Below are positions 52,108 through 61,486 of a stretch of 64,000 bases of DNA, one piece after another. Numbering within the stretch: position 1 is the first letter of the stretch; each line of letters opens with the position of its first letter. The notes beneath the pieces are model-generated. The model saw only the letters and a program-made list of their open reading frames with translations. It did not search any database and was not told the origin of the DNA. This DNA is from Ardenticatenales bacterium (GTDB lineage: Bacteria > Chloroflexota > Anaerolineae > Promineifilales > Promineifilaceae), in NCBI GenBank assembly GCA_020634575.1, contig JACKBM010000009.1:79133-143132 (forward strand), in the 5' to 3' direction. A program made the position numbers and the translations under genes.

Positions 52108-53772
52108 ATGAACGGCAACAGTCTGGTCGGGCAAATGCTCGGCCCCTACAAAATACAGCTCCGTTATACCGTCGGCGCGCACAGCGAGATCTTTTCGGCT
52201 CGCCATGTGGATAATGACAGACTTTTTGTGATCAAGATCCTCAATCCATCTCTGGCGGCCAACGAAAATTACGTCGCCGAGTTCCATCAACGGATGGCGC
52301 GAGCCCGCGCCCTACCCCATCCCAATCTTGTCCCCATCCATGAGACCGGCAATCTACCGGATGGGCGCCCCTATGTGGTGATGGATTTTATCCAGGGTGA
52401 GCGGCTGGATGTGCTTTTGGCTCATAACCAGGAACGGGCTGCCAAACCAATCCCTAGCTTGCTGCAGATCAAAGCGCTGGCCGGCGCCCTGACAATGGCC
52501 GCTGAGCATGATCTGGTCCATGAGGCATTTTCCCCACAAAATATCCTGGTCCTGCCGACAGCGGCACCTGTGCTTTTGAACCTGGGGATGCCGGCTTTGC
52601 CAGTACCAGCCCCGCCCACTGTTCAATTTCGCGCCCCGGAAAACCGCAACGGACAGCAAAAGGTAAGCTGGCAAAGCAACCAGTTCAGCCTGGGGCTGCT
52701 ACTTTATCAGTTCCTGTCAGGGCGCAAACCAACCGCGGCCGGTCAAGATCCCGCCCGGCTCGTCCCGCTGGGCCAGCTGAATGGGCGGCTCACCCCGGCC
52801 ACCCTAGGCCTGGTCGACCTCTTGCTGCGTGACCAACCCTGGGCCCGTTTCAGCGACGGGCCCGACCTGCTGGAAGCTATCGACAAGGCAATTCTGGCTG
52901 AGGAACATGCCAGCCGCATGATTCCCGATCCAGCCAAAGAGCCGGTCGCGGCGCCGCGACGCCGGGTCATTTGGTTATGGGCGGGCCTCCTGATGCTGGT
53001 CATTGTCGTCGGTTTCGGTCTGTGGGCGATTGCCCAGGGCGAGGCTGGGCCGTTCAACCGGCCGGCGTTGGCCGACGATGACAGCGGACTGGTCGATTCC
53101 ATCGGCGTGTCCAATGCGCCGATTTTCCTTCTCGAGCCGGATGACAAGGACATCCTGGCGATCAGCGAAAACTTTCTGGTGAGCTGGCGCTGGGCCGCCC
53201 AGCTGCGCACCAATCAGCGCTTTGTTGTCTATTTCAAAGATGGCAATACGCTCCTTCAGGTCGCTGAAATCACCGAAACCTCGCCGAATCAGCGCTACGA
53301 GCTCTCGCTTTCGCCAAGAGACGAGGGGATTCTCGTGGGCGATTACGATTGGTTTGTTGCCCTGGAAACAATTGACACCCGTGAGCGCCTGCTCGTTGCT
53401 GACAGCAATATGGTTATCTTTGTCTCGGCAACGGCGACGGCGCCGCCGACCGCCACTCCCACAGCCACCAGCACGGCGACACCCTTGCCATCAGCCACGC
53501 CAACCAACACGGCAACGCCGACAATAACGCCGACGCCTAGCGATACCCCGACCCCGACCAATACATTTACGCCGACAGCCACCAACACCCGTTGGCCTAC
53601 AGTGACGCCGACGGACACGCCGACGCCAACCAATACGCCAACGGTAACCAATACGCCGTCGCCATTACCGCCGCCACCGGCCACCAACACACCACCGCCA
53701 CCGCCAACCAATACGCCGGTACCGCCCACCCCCACACCACCCCTGGCGACGCCGACGCCGCCCGTGCCCTAA
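52108..53772 (+). CDS. Transmembrane pseudokinase with TP-rich extracellular tail
   Basis: 554 aa. N-terminal Ser/Thr-kinase fold (about 12-265): the VAIK lysine is kept (VIKILN, Lys43) but the Gly-loop is eroded (TVGAHSEIF), HRDxKPxN reads HEAFSPQN (138-145), losing the catalytic Asp and Lys, and DFG reads NLG (158-160). RAPEN stands for APE. One TM helix follows (about 287-310), an extracellular Ig-like region (320-440), and a Thr/Pro-rich tail of TPT units to the C-terminus. Catalysis is not expected; it may sense or scaffold across the membrane. The next gene is a DUF11 surface protein. Confidence 0.85.
   Translation: MNGNSLVGQMLGPYKIQLRYTVGAHSEIFSARHVDNDRLFVIKILNPSLAANENYVAEFHQRMARARALPHPNLVPIHETGNLPDGRPYVVMDFIQGERLDVLLAHNQERAAKPIPSLLQIKALAGALTMAAEHDLVHEAFSPQNILVLPTAAPVLLNLGMPALPVPAPPTVQFRAPENRNGQQKVSWQSNQFSLGLLLYQFLSGRKPTAAGQDPARLVPLGQLNGRLTPATLGLVDLLLRDQPWARFSDGPDLLEAIDKAILAEEHASRMIPDPAKEPVAAPRRRVIWLWAGLLMLVIVVGFGLWAIAQGEAGPFNRPALADDDSGLVDSIGVSNAPIFLLEPDDKDILAISENFLVSWRWAAQLRTNQRFVVYFKDGNTLLQVAEITETSPNQRYELSLSPRDEGILVGDYDWFVALETIDTRERLLVADSNMVIFVSATATAPPTATPTATSTATPLPSATPTNTATPTITPTPSDTPTPTNTFTPTATNTRWPTVTPTDTPTPTNTPTVTNTPSPLPPPPATNTPPPPPTNTPVPPTPTPPLATPTPPVP
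53430..53770 (+). repeat. Low-complexity TPT-encoding tract
   Basis: About 110 codons of ACN/CCN-rich, imperfect repeats (ACGCCGACG, ACCAATACG words) encode the C-terminal tail of the pseudokinase. The repeats vary in length and show no spacer regularity, so this is not a CRISPR array. A shorter similar tract lies at 4655-4840. Confidence 0.85.
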
Positions 53773-53809
53773 GTGGCTGGCCGGGAAAATGTAGGGAATA
53801 GGAATCAGG

Positions 53810-56467
53810 ATGAAACGTTTCGTTGCTCTTTGCCTTGCCATTCTCATGCCCATTTTGGGGCTGACGATGCTTGTTCACAACATCAAAGCCGCCCCCCAGC
53901 TGGCCAGTGGGACAGTTCCCGAGGCGCCAGATGCCAATTCGCTATCTCTGGCGGCGGCGTGGCAAGCGACCGCCTCAGCCGAGACGACTTTTGGTCTGAC
54001 CTTCACCATTGGCAATAGCAGCGTCTACACATTTCACAACTTGTTGCTCACGGCAACGGTGCCCAGCAACGCCACGCATATCAGTGGCGGCGAGCTGGTC
54101 GGAGACGAGGTGCGCTATGAGCTCGCGCAACTGGCGCCCGGTTGCTGTACCGAAGTCACTTTTTATTTCAGTGCCAGCCAACCCATCGGCACCAGCGGCT
54201 ATCAACTGACGGCACAAACCGATCGCGGCGGCCTGACTGCCGTCACAGACACGCTGGAAGATAACTGGAACAATTGGTCCTGGGACACGAATGCGTCAAT
54301 GAGTTCCAGCCAGAGCCATGCCGGTAGCAACTCGCTCGCCGTGCGCCATACAGGCGGCTTTGGTGGCCTGTTTTTGCACGGTGATAACGGCATCGACACT
54401 GATGACCTGGTCGCTGTGCGTCTTTGGGTTCATGGCGGCAACAGTGGCGGCCAGAACCTGGGCCTCAAGCTAGAGCGCCCGGACGGCAGCTTTACCACTG
54501 AGCAGATTATTGCGCCGACGGCCAATACCTGGACGGAGTTCACCTTCCCCCTGAGCGCGTTCGGCGTCGTGACCGATGTCCATGGCATCGTCATTCAGAG
54601 CCGGCAGCAAGGCGCCCAGCCTATTTATTATGTGGACGAGGTCGCCCTGCTGCCCCAAACTGGCGCCCAGGGTGTGGCGACCACCAACATCCTGCTACCG
54701 GGGTTGCAAATAAACAAGAGCGGACCAGCCACCGCCGCAATGGGCGCCCCGGTCGTCTATTCCGTGGCCGTAAACAATCCAGGACCGGGAACGGCCACAA
54801 ACGTAGTGATTACCGACGTGGTACCGGCCGGTGCCACTTACCTCAGCGGCGGCACCCTCAATGGCAATGTCGTCTCCTGGACCATTCCTTCGCTAGCCGA
54901 AGGTGTCACCAGCACTGTGCAGTTCACGGTCAGCGCCACACAGACAATTACCAATTCAGACTACGCCGTCACCGCCGCCGGCGGCTTTAGCGCTACCGGC
55001 AGCACCAGTGTGACCACTCTGATCACGCCGCCGCAGCTCAGCATCAGCAAACGCGGCCCCGAGTCTGTCGTCGTTGGCAATCCCATCATCTACGCCCTGC
55101 GGTTGACAAACAACGGCACGACACCCGCCACCAACATCGTCGTGACGGATACCCTGCCGGCCAATACCAGCTATGTGAGCGGCGGCACGCTCAATGGCAA
55201 CGTCGTCACCTGGGCCGCGCCGACGCTGGCCGCTGGTCAGGTCGTGACGCTTACGCTACGGGTTCTGCCTGATGAACCCACCAGCTTTCCGGCGACAGTT
55301 GTCAACAATGATTATGCCGTCAGGGCTGACGGCGGCTACAGCGCCGTTGGCCAAAACGCCGTTACGACGCGGGTGCTGGGCACCCAGCTCTCGCTGAGCA
55401 AAGAGGCGCCAGCCACCATCGATCTTGGGGAAGTCCTGACCTACACCCTGGTTATCACCAACAGTGGCGACCTCACAGCGACCAATATCATGCTGACCGA
55501 TTTGCTACCGGATGGCGCAATCTACCAGGCTGGCGGCAATTTTGATGGGACAACGGTCAGCTTCGCCATCCCCCTGGTCCCGCCCAACACAACGGTGATT
55601 CGCCAATTCTCCATCCTGCCAGATGAAGACGAGGCGCCATTCCTGGGGACTTTGCAAAATCACACCTACGGGCTGACCAGTGGCCAGGGTGATATCATTA
55701 CCGGGACCGAAACAGTCTCCACAACCGTCCAATTTCCAGAACTCAGCATCAACAAGACCGGGCCTGACGAAGTGACCGCCGGCGACCCAATCGTCTATGA
55801 ACTGAGTGTAGGTAACAGCGGAGCGATGGCAGCCACCAATCTAGTCATCACCGACACCCTGCCCGGTGGCGCCACCTTCGTGGGCGCCAGCAATGCGGGC
55901 AGCCTGGTGAGCGGTGAAGTGCGTTGGCAGCTGGCCACTCTGGGGCCGGGCGTGACGACCACGTTGCGGTTTACGGTCACTGCAGAAGCGACAGTGATCA
56001 ACAGCGATTATGGCGTGACGGCGGACTTCAACCGCAGCGCTGTCGGGCAAAATGTCGTGGCGACCACGGTGGGACCGGCCGGTTTTGTCGTTTACGTACC
56101 CATCATCGCCAACCATTCCGACGGCAGTGAACCCAACGATAGTTGCAGCCAGGCCTATCAAATCTTGCTCAACCAGACCTACAAATTCCTGCCTGATGAC
56201 ACCAACGATTTCTACGTCTTTGACCTGCCCAACAGTGCCAATCTGGACATCTTCCTGACCAATTTCTCCCCTGTAAATGGCCAGATCGTGCTTTACCGGG
56301 CGCCGAGCTGCGGGAATCTGCAATTCATTGCCAACAATGGCGATTTCTCGACGACCAAGACGATTCACGCGGGCGTGCAACCGGCCGGACGCTACCTCGT
56401 CCTCGTGATCAACGATGGCGCCACAAGCAGTAGCCAGTTGTATTCGTTGCGGGTATCCTCACCCTGA
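53810..56467 (+). CDS. Secreted DUF11-repeat protein with CBM-like and PPC-like domains
   Basis: 885 aa with a signal peptide (LCLAILMPILGLTMLVHNIKAA). A divergent DUF11-like unit (45-150) is followed by a jelly-roll/CBM-like segment (about 160-290; SNSLAVRHTGGFGGLFLHGD), then four clear DUF11 repeats starting near 299, 409, 526 and 644, each with an NKSGP/SKRGP-like opening and TNVVITDVVPAGATY-like ridge. The C-terminus (about 755-885) looks like a PPC domain (EPNDSCSQAYQI, NDFYVFDLPNSANLDIFL). It probably forms stalk-like surface structures. No sorting motif was seen. Downstream of the pseudokinase by 37 bp. Confidence 0.85.
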   Translation: MKRFVALCLAILMPILGLTMLVHNIKAAPQLASGTVPEAPDANSLSLAAAWQATASAETTFGLTFTIGNSSVYTFHNLLLTATVPSNATHISGGELVGDEVRYELAQLAPGCCTEVTFYFSASQPIGTSGYQLTAQTDRGGLTAVTDTLEDNWNNWSWDTNASMSSSQSHAGSNSLAVRHTGGFGGLFLHGDNGIDTDDLVAVRLWVHGGNSGGQNLGLKLERPDGSFTTEQIIAPTANTWTEFTFPLSAFGVVTDVHGIVIQSRQQGAQPIYYVDEVALLPQTGAQGVATTNILLPGLQINKSGPATAAMGAPVVYSVAVNNPGPGTATNVVITDVVPAGATYLSGGTLNGNVVSWTIPSLAEGVTSTVQFTVSATQTITNSDYAVTAAGGFSATGSTSVTTLITPPQLSISKRGPESVVVGNPIIYALRLTNNGTTPATNIVVTDTLPANTSYVSGGTLNGNVVTWAAPTLAAGQVVTLTLRVLPDEPTSFPATVVNNDYAVRADGGYSAVGQNAVTTRVLGTQLSLSKEAPATIDLGEVLTYTLVITNSGDLTATNIMLTDLLPDGAIYQAGGNFDGTTVSFAIPLVPPNTTVIRQFSILPDEDEAPFLGTLQNHTYGLTSGQGDIITGTETVSTTVQFPELSINKTGPDEVTAGDPIVYELSVGNSGAMAATNLVITDTLPGGATFVGASNAGSLVSGEVRWQLATLGPGVTTTLRFTVTAEATVINSDYGVTADFNRSAVGQNVVATTVGPAGFVVYVPIIANHSDGSEPNDSCSQAYQILLNQTYKFLPDDTNDFYVFDLPNSANLDIFLTNFSPVNGQIVLYRAPSCGNLQFIANNGDFSTTKTIHAGVQPAGRYLVLVINDGATSSSQLYSLRVSSP

Positions 56468-56509
56468 TTCCGTCGGGCATATAGCCCGCGCGCTCAGGAG
56501 TGAATGACG

Positions 56510-58927
56510 ATGAGCATCCTGTCCCGCTTCATGGGACGGCTTCTCAAGCCCGCCATCCAATATGCCAGCCGCAACCGGCTGCCAACCGTTGCCGGCCGTC
56601 TGGCCCTTGCCGGCTTGCAAGGTCCGGTTGACGTTTACCGGGATAGCTGGGGCATCCCTCACATCTACGCCGGCAGCCGGCATGACCTCTTTTTTGCGCA
56701 GGGGTTTGTCCAGGCCCAGGACCGGCTCTGGCAGATGGAAATCAACCGCCGGGCCGCCAGCGGCACGCTCTCGGCCATGCTGGGCCCACTGACCCTGGAA
56801 ACAGACCGCCTCACCCGCACCCTCGGTTTTCGCCAGCTAGCTGAATTCAGCTGGCCGCAACTACCGGAGCGAATGCAAACGGATGTGACCGCCTACAGCA
56901 ACGGCATCAACGCCTTTCTCGACCAGGAAACGTGGCCCGTCGAATTCAGCTTGCTGCGGCACCGGCCGGAGCCATGGCAGCCGCTGGATTCCCTCGCCTT
57001 TGCCCGGCTGCAGATGTGGGCCCTCTCCTATGGCTACGCTGGCGAACTGGTGCGCGCCCGGCTGACGGCCAAAGTGGGCCCAGCCGCTGCTGAACTGGAG
57101 CCGCACTATCCAGCGGAGAATCCGGTGACGTTGCCTGACGGCCTGGAACTAAACGCCCTACGCCTGGAAACGGTGCTGACAGCCGGCCGGGACGCGCTCA
57201 TCGGCCGGGATATGGAAGGCGGCGGTCGGGGGAGCAACGGCTGGGTTATCGGGCCGGGTCGCTCAACGACGGGCAAGCCCATTCTCGGCAACGACATGCA
57301 TTTGCCGGTCACCACGCCATCGATCTGGTATCAGCTGCATCTGCACCAGGAGGACGGCCTGCAACTGGCGGGTGTCTCCCAGCCGGGCATGCCTTATGTG
57401 CTGGTGGGCCACAACGAGCGTATCGCCTGGGGCGCTACCCTCGCCTTCGCCGATGTGGAGGATATTTTCCTGGAGAAGCTGGAACTGGATGAGGCGGGCG
57501 AGTTGACCGGCCGGTATGCCACAAGCGAGGGTTGGCAGCCACTTACCAGCCGCTCGGAAACCATTGCCATCCGCGGCCGGCAGCCACACGAAGAGATAGT
57601 CCGTTTGACCCGGCATGGCCCGCTCATCGGCGCCCTGCTGCCGGACGACCAGACGTTTGCCAGCAAAAGCAGCCAATATCAGCTTGGCCTGGCCCTGCAG
57701 AGCAGCGCCCTGCAACCGGAACACCAGATCAGCGGCTTTGCCGGCCTGAACGAAGCGCGGAACTGGTCTGAGTTCGCCGCCGCCGTCGGCCAGATCGAGG
57801 CGCCGCCGCTGAATCTGCTGTACGCCGACGTCGACGGCAACATTGGCTATTACATGAGTGGTCGGGTACCGGTGCGCCAGAGCGGTGATGGCCGGCTGCC
57901 GGCACCAGGCTGGGCTGACACACACGAATGGCAAGGCTACATCCCTCACGAAGAAATGCCCCATAGCCTGAACCCGGCCCAGGGCTACATTGTGACCTGT
58001 AACCATCGCGTGGTGGATGACCGCTATCCCCATCACCTCGGCGCACTGTGGGTGAATGGTTATCGGGCCCGCCGCCTGGTCGCGCTCATCGAAAGCCAGC
58101 CTCAACTGACGCTGGCGGATTGCCGGCGGCTGCAATACGACTTCCACTGTGAACCCGGCCGTGAACTCGCTGCCCTGGTGGCCGGCCTGCCGCTGGCGGA
58201 TGCGCAGGCCACAGAATGCCAGGCCCTCCTGCGGGGCTGGGATGGCGCCCTGACCACGGCGACAGTGGCCGGCACCGTTTACCAGGTCTTTCTACAGGAG
58301 ATGGCCACCATCATCCTCGAGCCTCACCTTGGCGCTGAGTTGCTAAGCAGCTTGTTAGGCACGGGGCTACACGAAACGCTGGCGCCGATCACGGAGTTCT
58401 ACGGTTACTGGCCCGACATGCTGCGGGCGATGATTCTCGATGAGGCGTCTGTCTGGCTGCCGGGCGGCCTGGCGACCGAGGCGACGGTGGCGCGCGGCCT
58501 GCGGGCCACCTGGGAGACGTTGAGTCAGCGCCTGGGAACTGACCCAGGCCAATGGCAATGGGGCCGGCTCCATGACGTCACATTTCAACATCACCTGGCC
58601 CGTCAGGCGCCGTTTGACACCATCTTCAGCGTCGGCCCTTTTCCCATTGGCGGCGATACCGACACCGTGACGCAGACAGCGATCCGGCCCGGCGAGCCTT
58701 TCGCCAACAATGCCTTTTCCGTTTCTAACCGGCACATCTGGAATCTGGCTGATTTTGAGGAGTCATTGGGTGAGATTGCGCCGGGGCAATCCGGCCATCT
58801 GGCCAGCCCACATTATGCCGACATGGTGCCGCTCTGGCTGGCCGGTGAGCACCATCCCCTGCCCTGGGCGCGGGCCCAGGTGTTGGCTGCGGCACTCCAC
58901 CATCTCCAATTAAGCCCAAAAACCTGA
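56510..58927 (+). CDS. Penicillin acylase family Ntn-hydrolase (S45)
   Basis: 805 aa from ATG 56510, 9 nt after AGGAG (ATG 56504 is an alternative). Alpha-part motifs: GPVDVYRDSWGIPHIYA and FFAQGFVQAQDRLWQME. Autoprocessing site GRG-SNGWVIGPGRS puts the nucleophile Ser at codon 242, with LGNDMHL after it and the oxyanion-hole Asn in a NEARNW-like LNEARNWSEF region. No secretion signal is obvious, so it may be cytoplasmic. Chromosomal members often cleave acyl-homoserine lactones or other acyl amides. Substrate unknown. Confidence 0.9.
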   Translation: MSILSRFMGRLLKPAIQYASRNRLPTVAGRLALAGLQGPVDVYRDSWGIPHIYAGSRHDLFFAQGFVQAQDRLWQMEINRRAASGTLSAMLGPLTLETDRLTRTLGFRQLAEFSWPQLPERMQTDVTAYSNGINAFLDQETWPVEFSLLRHRPEPWQPLDSLAFARLQMWALSYGYAGELVRARLTAKVGPAAAELEPHYPAENPVTLPDGLELNALRLETVLTAGRDALIGRDMEGGGRGSNGWVIGPGRSTTGKPILGNDMHLPVTTPSIWYQLHLHQEDGLQLAGVSQPGMPYVLVGHNERIAWGATLAFADVEDIFLEKLELDEAGELTGRYATSEGWQPLTSRSETIAIRGRQPHEEIVRLTRHGPLIGALLPDDQTFASKSSQYQLGLALQSSALQPEHQISGFAGLNEARNWSEFAAAVGQIEAPPLNLLYADVDGNIGYYMSGRVPVRQSGDGRLPAPGWADTHEWQGYIPHEEMPHSLNPAQGYIVTCNHRVVDDRYPHHLGALWVNGYRARRLVALIESQPQLTLADCRRLQYDFHCEPGRELAALVAGLPLADAQATECQALLRGWDGALTTATVAGTVYQVFLQEMATIILEPHLGAELLSSLLGTGLHETLAPITEFYGYWPDMLRAMILDEASVWLPGGLATEATVARGLRATWETLSQRLGTDPGQWQWGRLHDVTFQHHLARQAPFDTIFSVGPFPIGGDTDTVTQTAIRPGEPFANNAFSVSNRHIWNLADFEESLGEIAPGQSGHLASPHYADMVPLWLAGEHHPLPWARAQVLAAALHHLQLSPKT

Positions 58928-58931
58928 AAAT

Positions 58932-58970
58932 AAAAAAGCGGCGTCAACCTTGTGGTTGCCACCGCCTTTT
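58932..58970. terminator. Bidirectional terminator
   Basis: A-run, GCGGCG-T-CAACC stem pairing with GGTTGCCACCGC across a TTGT loop, then TTTT. It lies between the convergent acylase and secreted-protein genes. Confidence 0.8.
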
Positions 58971-58996
58971 GCTCTATAGACCTTTTAGGTGACCGT

Positions 58997-59632
58997 TTAG
59001 GCCATCGGCTCGCGACGGCGTTGCACCAGGAAGGTTCCCAGGCTACCCACAACCATCACCAGCAGCAAAGCGGGCAAGACCATCTGGCCCGAGGCTGCAA
59101 TATTAACGTTATCCAGCTGAATGGCGGTAGGCGCAGCAACATCCAGATTAACATCGTAGCTGCCTGCCATGGCGCGGCAAGTGGCAGAGCACTCGATCTG
59201 GCGCAAGGTAAAGGTGTAGCTGCTACCGGCCGGTAACGGCCCAAACGACATCAGCAGACTGAGCTGCTCTTTGGACTCCCCCTCAGGGGAGGCCGACGCT
59301 GTCACATACTCAACCTCGGTGGCCAGACAGTAGGTGTTGCCTCCGGTGCTGCGGGTGTAAGTGTCACCCTTTGCGGAAATCACTGAATTGGGCCAAATCG
59401 GCGCTATCGTATTGGGATGTGCCAGGCAGAAAACATTGGCATGGCCAGCTGTGGATGTTTGGATGTTAAATGGCATTTCCAGCGTCGAATTACCACCTGC
59501 GGATGGGATTTCGTTTGGCAGGAATATGGAGTTTTGCAATGGCGATTCTTCAGCCGCCAGGACCACGCTGGTGGACAACACCACCATCATGGCGAGGAGA
59601 AAGGTTGCGAGAGTTCGACGTGAGATTGTCAT
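58997..59632 (-). CDS. Secreted protein with C-terminal membrane anchor
   Basis: 211 aa: signal peptide (FLLAMMVVLSTSVVLAAEE), an extracellular domain with four cysteines (FCLAHP, TYCLATE, IECSATCRAM), and a C-terminal hydrophobic helix followed by a basic stop-transfer tail (LPALLLVMVVGSLGTFLVQR RREPMA). The anchor resembles sorting-like tails (PEP-CTERM or LPXTG without the motif). GAGG precedes the ATG. No family recognised. Confidence 0.7.
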   Translation of the reverse strand: MTISRRTLATFLLAMMVVLSTSVVLAAEESPLQNSIFLPNEIPSAGGNSTLEMPFNIQTSTAGHANVFCLAHPNTIAPIWPNSVISAKGDTYTRSTGGNTYCLATEVEYVTASASPEGESKEQLSLLMSFGPLPAGSSYTFTLRQIECSATCRAMAGSYDVNLDVAAPTAIQLDNVNIAASGQMVLPALLLVMVVGSLGTFLVQRRREPMA

Positions 59633-59843
59633 GATTGCCTCGATTGAATAGTTCGCTACCGGTCTGCAAGTCTATGAAAAAGCAAGCAGTTCCCCACCTG
59701 AACGCTTCCTTCGGGTATCCCGAAAACCTCCGGCGCAGATAAAAATGTACAGGCTTAAGTTTAGGGTATGACCACTTCAGTACCCATTGGACCTAAGTCA
59801 TATTCTTTGTTTTCCGAATGGGTAATCAGTACTGAACTTATTC

Positions 59844-61001
59844 TCAGGAGGCGGCGGCCAATAACAAGAGGAGCAATTGCCCCAGCCCGCGTGCCAGCAG
59901 GCTGGTTTCCATATATTCATCCAGGCGGTGAACATTCTCGGCTTTGGTCAGACCAATGCAGACAGCTTCGTAGCCGCGGCTGAGGGGGATATTGGCGTCT
60001 GTGCTGCCGCAGGTGAAGTTGGCCTGCTGCAGGCCCACGGCCTGGAGGGCGGCGGCAGCCATCTGCACAAGCGGGGTTTCGACGGGGATCTCACCGGCCG
60101 GTCGATCCCCGATCTGGCGCAAATGCACACGCACGTCATCGCCATTGTCAGCATCATGGACCAGGCGTTTTACCTGCTTCAGCACCTCAGCCAGGGCGAC
60201 GTTATCTTCTGAACGCAGATCCAGCCACATCGTTGCTGACGGCGCGATTGTATTGATTGAGGTGCCACCCTCGATCAGGCCAACGTTGAAGGTCGTGAAC
60301 GGTTTTACCGGCACAATCAAGTCACTGATGGCGGCAATGAGCTGGCCCAGAACGTGGATGGCACTCGGCCGGCCAAAGTTCTTCCAGGAGTGGCCCCCGC
60401 CCGTCTCCACCGTGATCGTAAAGCGCTGCACGGCAATAGCGCGATGCAGAATCTGCCCAAAGAGACCACCTTCCAGCACAATGTAGCGCGGCCCCTCGCC
60501 AAAATGGGCGACGACAGCCCTCATGCCGTTCAGGTCACCCAGCCCCTCCTCACCTACATTGGCCACAAACCAGACATCCTGTTCTGGTTGCAGTTCAAAG
60601 CGGCGCAGACAATCGATGATGGCCAGCATACTGCCAACACCGGCCGAATTATCGGCGATACCAGGGCCATGCACACGGCCATTTTCACGGGTAACGGTGA
60701 GATCGGAACCGGCCGGGAAAACCGTATCCAGGTGAGCTGAAACAACAACGGCCCGGCCGCTGCTGCTCCGCCCTGGCATACGGCCATAAACATTATGCAA
60801 CTCGTCACGCCAGATATCCTGCAACCCAAGGTCGGCAAACTCCTGCTCTACCAGATCAGCCCTGGGCCCTTCCGCAAAAGTTGGCGCCGGCACTTGCTGA
60901 ATACGCTCGATTAAGGCCACCGTATCGGCCAGATCCTCGCGTAACATTTCCAGGGCCGCGCGCACAGCAGGGCGTTCGGCAATCTCTTTGACGATTTGCA
61001 T
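59844..61001 (-). CDS. M20-family metallopeptidase
   Basis: 385 aa. Metal-binding residues of the M20 di-zinc site are seen: VVVSAHLDTVFPAG, GPGIADNSAGVGSML, VANVGEEGLGDL and the late His in AENVHRLDEYME; ETGGGHSWKNFGRPSAI marks the dimerisation domain. It resembles PepT/tripeptidase-like or carboxypeptidase G2-like members. AAGGTAG precedes the ATG. No neighbours indicate a pathway. Confidence 0.88.
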   Translation of the reverse strand: MQIVKEIAERPAVRAALEMLREDLADTVALIERIQQVPAPTFAEGPRADLVEQEFADLGLQDIWRDELHNVYGRMPGRSSSGRAVVVSAHLDTVFPAGSDLTVTRENGRVHGPGIADNSAGVGSMLAIIDCLRRFELQPEQDVWFVANVGEEGLGDLNGMRAVVAHFGEGPRYIVLEGGLFGQILHRAIAVQRFTITVETGGGHSWKNFGRPSAIHVLGQLIAAISDLIVPVKPFTTFNVGLIEGGTSINTIAPSATMWLDLRSEDNVALAEVLKQVKRLVHDADNGDDVRVHLRQIGDRPAGEIPVETPLVQMAAAALQAVGLQQANFTCGSTDANIPLSRGYEAVCIGLTKAENVHRLDEYMETSLLARGLGQLLLLLLAAAS

Positions 61002-61080
61002 GAAACTACCTTGAAAAATCCGTAATGCTATTCTGGCTATTGGACTGTACCCGGCCCAACCACGTCAGAAAGCTGAGGTA

Positions 61081-61302
61081 TCAATGTCGGTAAACGCTGA
61101 TTAGCAAGAGCCCGATAATGCCAAGGATTAATCCTAAATGCAAAAAGAGATTGCTATCTGCCAGCCAATTACCGGGCCCCGGCACGAGCTGAAGTATCAA
61201 ATTCAGGATGATGAGCCCGACACCAACCAGCGGCAGCAACCCCGGCCGCTTTTCCATAATGTCATTGACTCTTTCCAGTAGACTGTTGAGCAATTTATCC
61301 AT
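61081..61302 (-). CDS. Small two-TM membrane protein
   Basis: 73 aa from ATG 61302, 8 nt after GGAG. A charged N-terminal helix (MDKLLNSLLERVNDIMEKRPG) precedes two TM segments (LLPLVGVGLIILNLILQLV; LFLHLGLILGIIGLLLISVY). No family recognised. Confidence 0.65.
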   Translation of the reverse strand: MDKLLNSLLERVNDIMEKRPGLLPLVGVGLIILNLILQLVPGPGNWLADSNLFLHLGLILGIIGLLLISVYRH

Positions 61303-61486
61303 TACCTGGCTCCAATCATCCCTGGAAGTTTGCCAGCTGGCCAGACGGCCGCAGGTCAGCACAGGGAACGACGGCCCTACCCGGCGAAAAACCAGGCAAT
61401 TGCCGCTCCCTTAATGTACCCGAAGCTGCCCTGTTTGCACCTAAAAAGGGCGTTAAATGTGGCCCGTTAGGCGAAATTACCTATGG

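Larger units (their letters stand above)
3844..60102. repeat. Highly iterated palindrome ACCGGCCGGT (about 32 copies)
   Basis: Perfect copies read by eye begin at 3844, 4034, 4976, 6891, 8183, 10430, 11752, 13629, 14621, 14788, 15622, 17582, 20329, 21055, 21217, 23167, 24459, 27944, 28772, 32707, 34078, 34776, 36123, 38841, 45399, 46615, 47018, 54823, 56074, 57506, 59224 and 60093. Many one-mismatch copies exist. Most lie inside genes in all three phases, encoding PAG, TGR or RPV. From base composition less than one copy would be expected. Confidence 0.9.

Noticed and set aside
53430..53770. Possible CRISPR or tandem repeat array
   Set aside because: The units are imperfect, without spacers, and encode a Thr/Pro-rich protein tail in a continuous frame.
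58997..59632. LPXTG or PEP-CTERM protein
   Set aside because: The C-terminal helix and basic tail fit, but neither sorting motif is present.
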